The notes beneath the pieces are model-generated. The model did not search any database. It had not been told where the DNA came from and saw only the letters and a list, made by a program, of their open reading frames with translations. Positions 61,381 to 64,000 of a stretch of 64,000 bases of DNA are shown in pieces. Numbering within the stretch: position 1 is the stretch's first letter; the number at the start of each line of letters is the position of its first letter. The stretch comes from DATMBF01 sp035559595. Its GTDB lineage: Bacteria > Bacteroidota > Ignavibacteria > UBA10030. The stretch is from NCBI GenBank assembly GCA_035559595.1, contig DATMBF010000028.1:62001-126000 (forward strand), written 5' to 3'. Made by a program: the position numbers and the translations under genes.

Positions 61381-62428
61381 AGGTTCTCTCCTTCGTTACG
61401 CGCACCACCATATTATCGTTCAACGTACTTTGACCGACAACCACAACCGCTTCTCCAAGACGAACTCCCTCAAGCACTTCCGATTGTCTGCCATCTCGAA
61501 TGCCGAGCTTCAGTTCTCTTCGCCTCACAACCGTATCCTCAACAACAAAGGCAAATGTCCGACCGTCCTGCGAGGCAATGATGGCATCATTCGAAAGCAC
61601 GACAGCATCATCTTTTCTCGATGTTGTCAGCACTGCCCGCGCAAACATGCCAGGAAGAAGCCGCGGGTCCTTGTCGGTAAGCTGAACCTCGACCTTGACC
61701 AATCGACTCAGGGGATCACTGACCGGGAAGATCCGTCTCACTTTTCCACGGAACTCTGATTGAGGATAGGCGTCGACCTGTACTTGAACCGGATCGCCAA
61801 GTTTGATCTTGGGAATTTCCAGTTCCGAGACATTCACTTCAATAACAAGATTCGTGGGATCGGAAACAGTGAGCAAAACCGTTCGGGGAACGGCAATATC
61901 TCCCTCGCGTGCTCCGCGGAACGTCACAACACCGCTGATGGGTGACCGAATTGTCGTGTATCGAAGAACTGCCTCCTGATATTCGAGCCTCGCTTTTGCC
62001 ACCTCGTATCGCGTTTTGGCCTGATCGAATTCCTGAACCGAAACGAGATTCGATTCATAGAGTCGTTTGAGCCGCTCATAGTTCGCCTCGGCGTCCCGCA
62101 TTTGCGCTTCCGCTTCATTTCTCTGAGCAGCAAGAATCGAAGCATCGAGCTGAACAACAACCTGTCCTGCAGTCACGCGGTCCCCTTCTTCAACGTCGAG
62201 TTTGTTGATTTTGCCTTCTGTCTGTGCGATAATCTTGACTTCGTTCTTTGCTGTAATTGTACCAGTAGCGGAAACCGTTGCGAGGATTGGCATTCGACGT
62301 GCCCTCTCAACCTCGACCAGGACTACCGGCCGCCGATCGGGGCCTGGAGAGTTTCCCGGAGAATTACCACAGCCCACAAGCACAAGCGCCACAAACAACA
62401 ATACAATACTACCCAATGATGATTTCAT
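61346..62428 (-). CDS. RND efflux periplasmic adaptor (HlyD/MFP family) lipoprotein
   Basis: About 360 residues. Lipobox LVGC (Cys20). A lipoyl-like half (ATGTITAKNEVKIIAQTEGK, LDVEEGDRVTAGQVVVQLD), a coiled-coil hairpin (AAQRNEAEAQMRDAEANYE to YEVAKARLEYQEAVL), then SPISGVVTFRGAREGD and beta-barrel strands. It bridges the RND pump to the outer-membrane channel. The ATG at 62428 begins the signal peptide; the frame is open to 62554. Its 3' end overlaps the pump gene. The MacB-type permease stop lies 31 bases upstream. Confidence 0.92.
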   Translation of the reverse strand: MKSSLGSIVLLFVALVLVGCGNSPGNSPGPDRRPVVLVEVERARRMPILATVSATGTITAKNEVKIIAQTEGKINKLDVEEGDRVTAGQVVVQLDASILAAQRNEAEAQMRDAEANYERLKRLYESNLVSVQEFDQAKTRYEVAKARLEYQEAVLRYTTIRSPISGVVTFRGAREGDIAVPRTVLLTVSDPTNLVIEVNVSELEIPKIKLGDPVQVQVDAYPQSEFRGKVRRIFPVSDPLSRLVKVEVQLTDKDPRLLPGMFARAVLTTSRKDDAVVLSNDAIIASQDGRTFAFVVEDTVVRRRELKLGIRDGRQSEVLEGVRLGEAVVVVGQSTLNDNMVVRVTKERTYGEAPKIQAER

Positions 62429-62459
62429 GCGGACTTTCCATTTCCTCAGAAACGCTTTA

Positions 62460-63677
62460 TTATTCGTAGCGAAGAGCATCGATAACGTTCGAATTCGCTG
62501 CCTTCCAGGCGGGGTAAATTCCAAAAAACACACCAACGAGCGAAGCGAATGCAAAACTCATCATAATGGCTTCCATCGACACGATAGAAGGCAGATTTCC
62601 ATACGTTGTGACAATGGCAGAGGCTGCAATCCCCAGCGTAATGCCGAGCAACCCACCGGTCACACTCATCACCACCGACTCAATCAGGAATTGCCACATG
62701 ACGTCGCGACGACGCGCTCCGATGGCTTTTCGAATGCCGATCTCCTTTGTTCGCTCCGTTACAGAAACTATCATGATGTTCATAATGCCGATTCCACCGA
62801 CGATCAACGAAATGGCAGCAATGCCGGCGAGCAAGAACTTCAATGTCTGTTGTGTCTCTTGAAACGTCGTAATGATATCGGCCTGATTCCTAATGGAGAA
62901 ATCGTTGTCCTGATCCGCCCGGAGTCGATGCTGGCGCCGAAGGACTCGCTCGATCTCAACAAAAGCTTCATCCATCTGCGATTGATTGACTACGCGAGCT
63001 GTAATTTGGCTAACGTAATCAACACCAAAAATACGCCGCTGTGCTGTCGAAAGGGGAACAATGATTTGATCATCCGGATTCTGCCATCCACTTTGCCCTT
63101 TTGTCTCCAGCACACCGATCACTTCAAACGATTGCCCCGCTATCCGGATGATCTGCCCGAGCGGATCAGCTCCTTGAAAGAGACTCTCGGCCACGGTTGC
63201 TCCCAGCAAACAAACCTTGGCAGCCGCTCGTTCCTCGGATCGGCTAAAGAAACGCCCCCTCGCCGCGGGGAAGTTCCTTACCCATTCATACTCCGGGGTA
63301 GTACCGACGATTCGCGTGTTCCAATTGCGGTTTTCGTATTTAACCTGTGTAGGACGGCTGAACTCAGGCACCGCCGCCTCAACCAGGGCAATTCGCTCGA
63401 CAATGGCGTTCGCATCATTCGTTGTGAGTCGTTGGCTCGTTCCGAATTGAACAACGACCATACCACCGCCACGAGCCGCACCGGGACTGATGAAGAGAAG
63501 GTTAGACCCAAGAGCCTGGATACGCTCCATAACCGATTGCTGGGCTCCTTCCCCGATTGCAATCATCGTAATCACGGCTGCGACACCAATGATGATGCCT
63601 AACATCGTTAGCAATGCGCGCAGCTTGTTTGCGAGAAGAGCGGCGAGGGCTGTCAAAAAGCTTTCGGAAAAGTTCAT
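62460..63677 (-). CDS. MacB-family ABC transporter permease
   Basis: 405 residues. NKLRALLTMLGIIIGVAAVI (first helix) leads to a periplasmic domain with LGSNLLFISPGAARGGG. The C-terminal helices carry FLLAGIAAISLIVGGIGIMN and the coupling segment VTERTKEIGIRKAIGARRRD. This is the usual four-helix FtsX layout. The tail of a separate adaptor gene precedes it by 11 bases. The ATPase is probably upstream, outside the window. It exports or extrudes periplasmic substrates rather than cytoplasmic ones. Confidence 0.94.
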   Translation of the reverse strand: MNFSESFLTALAALLANKLRALLTMLGIIIGVAAVITMIAIGEGAQQSVMERIQALGSNLLFISPGAARGGGMVVVQFGTSQRLTTNDANAIVERIALVEAAVPEFSRPTQVKYENRNWNTRIVGTTPEYEWVRNFPAARGRFFSRSEERAAAKVCLLGATVAESLFQGADPLGQIIRIAGQSFEVIGVLETKGQSGWQNPDDQIIVPLSTAQRRIFGVDYVSQITARVVNQSQMDEAFVEIERVLRRQHRLRADQDNDFSIRNQADIITTFQETQQTLKFLLAGIAAISLIVGGIGIMNIMIVSVTERTKEIGIRKAIGARRRDVMWQFLIESVVMSVTGGLLGITLGIAASAIVTTYGNLPSIVSMEAIMMSFAFASLVGVFFGIYPAWKAANSNVIDALRYE

Positions 63678-63688
63678 GGAATTGCTCC

Positions 63689-64000
63689 TTACCGTCGTCC
63701 GCCGCCGGTGGGGGCTCTCCCACCTCCAAGTCCGCCAACACCCTGCATGCTTCTCATTCGTTGATTGAATTCTTCGCTCGCGATTTTTGCCCGCGAAACC
63801 GTCACGACCTGAACTTCATCATTCTCGTTCAGCCCATCCACGACTTCGGTAAAGTCAAAGTTACTCGCCCCGACTTTCACAAGCTTCGGCGTAAACTGAT
63901 CGCCTTCCTTAACGAACACGATCCTCTCTCGAATCTCACCGATGTTCCCTACTTGCGATTGTCTTCTCATTCGGTTTCCATCACCGCCTCCTCCGAAAAC
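63689..64000 (-). CDS. C-terminal part of a periplasmic adaptor (MFP/HlyD family), partial
   Basis: 103 residues are visible, open through the right edge. RIVFVKEGDQFTPKLVKVGA and VVDGLNENDEVQVVTVSRAK match the last beta-domain of adaptors, where efficiency-type statements (...VV.GL..GD.V...) recur. The C-terminus is Gly/Arg-rich (GGLGGGRAPTGGGRR), unusual for the family. It lies 11 bases before the MacB-type permease, so the two form one exporter unit. Confidence 0.8.
   Translation of the reverse strand, partial: VFGGGGDGNRMRRQSQVGNIGEIRERIVFVKEGDQFTPKLVKVGASNFDFTEVVDGLNENDEVQVVTVSRAKIASEEFNQRMRSMQGVGGLGGGRAPTGGGRR

Noticed and set aside
62202..63602. A 466-codon plus-strand open frame
   Set aside because: It is antisense to the adaptor and MacB-type permease genes, both of which show clear conserved motifs; the composition is not protein-like.
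1..64000. CRISPR arrays, prophage, insertion sequences and rRNA genes
   Set aside because: No regularly spaced repeats, integrase, transposase, phage structural genes or rRNA stretches were seen on either strand.

Overview
The window looks like chromosome of a free-living, heterotrophic Gram-negative bacterium of the Bacteroidota/Chlorobi assemblage. The closest resemblance is to Ignavibacteria- or Kryptonia-like lineages, but this is inference from gene content, not a placement. The evidence is type IX secretion (T9SS) C-terminal sorting domains with the NYPNPFNPST motif, PorV-like outer-membrane proteins, TonB-dependent receptors with carboxypeptidase-like N-terminal domains, many lipoproteins, and RND and MacB-type efflux. 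No prophage, insertion sequence or CRISPR array is visible. Three decayed gene fragments sit in intergenic gaps.

Layout. 1-5752: a NodU/CmcH-type carbamoyltransferase (cut by the left edge), a small SxtJ-like membrane protein, and two divergent, translationally coupled SGNH-hydrolase/TPR paralogues. 5812-19856 (minus): a seven-gene unit that looks like an extracellular alpha-glucan system. It runs LacI-type repressor, GH13 lipoprotein, parvulin lipoprotein, TonB receptor, a large T9SS-type surface protein, a PorV-like barrel, and a T9SS protein with starch-binding-like modules. Its promoter carries two matching inverted repeats placed like LacI-family operators. 20179-22291 (minus): acyl-CoA thioesterase, a lipoprotein carrying all six copper ligands of PHM/DBM-type monooxygenases, and an HU/IHF protein. 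22929-26198: an Oar-like TonB receptor.

26301-37478: a reductive pyrimidine catabolism locus. It contains an NCS1 permease, PreA/PreT, dihydropyrimidinase, beta-ureidopropionase, a class III aminotransferase and MmsA, enough to take uracil or thymine to acetyl-CoA or propionyl-CoA. A decayed four-helix-bundle (S23) gene interrupts it.

37583-46359: the most unusual region, a seven-gene plus-strand operon. It encodes a PAP2 phosphatase, an acyl-reductase-like SDR, a UbiA-like membrane protein, a rifampin-phosphotransferase-like dikinase, a GNAT-like protein and an ABC exporter pair. Two upstream sites each have three TGAC repeats at exact 11-bp spacing. I infer an undescribed lipid or small-molecule synthesis and export pathway, possibly under an OmpR/PhoB-type regulator.

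46411-64000: tRNA-Asp with promoter and terminator, a RhuM-like remnant, pyruvate dehydrogenase E1alpha/E1beta/E2, a complete ECF transporter (S, T and two ATPases) with a flavin reductase, a LysM lytic transglycosylase, an acyl-CoA carboxylase beta chain, an RND pump with its adaptor, and a MacB-type permease with the end of a second adaptor cut by the right edge.
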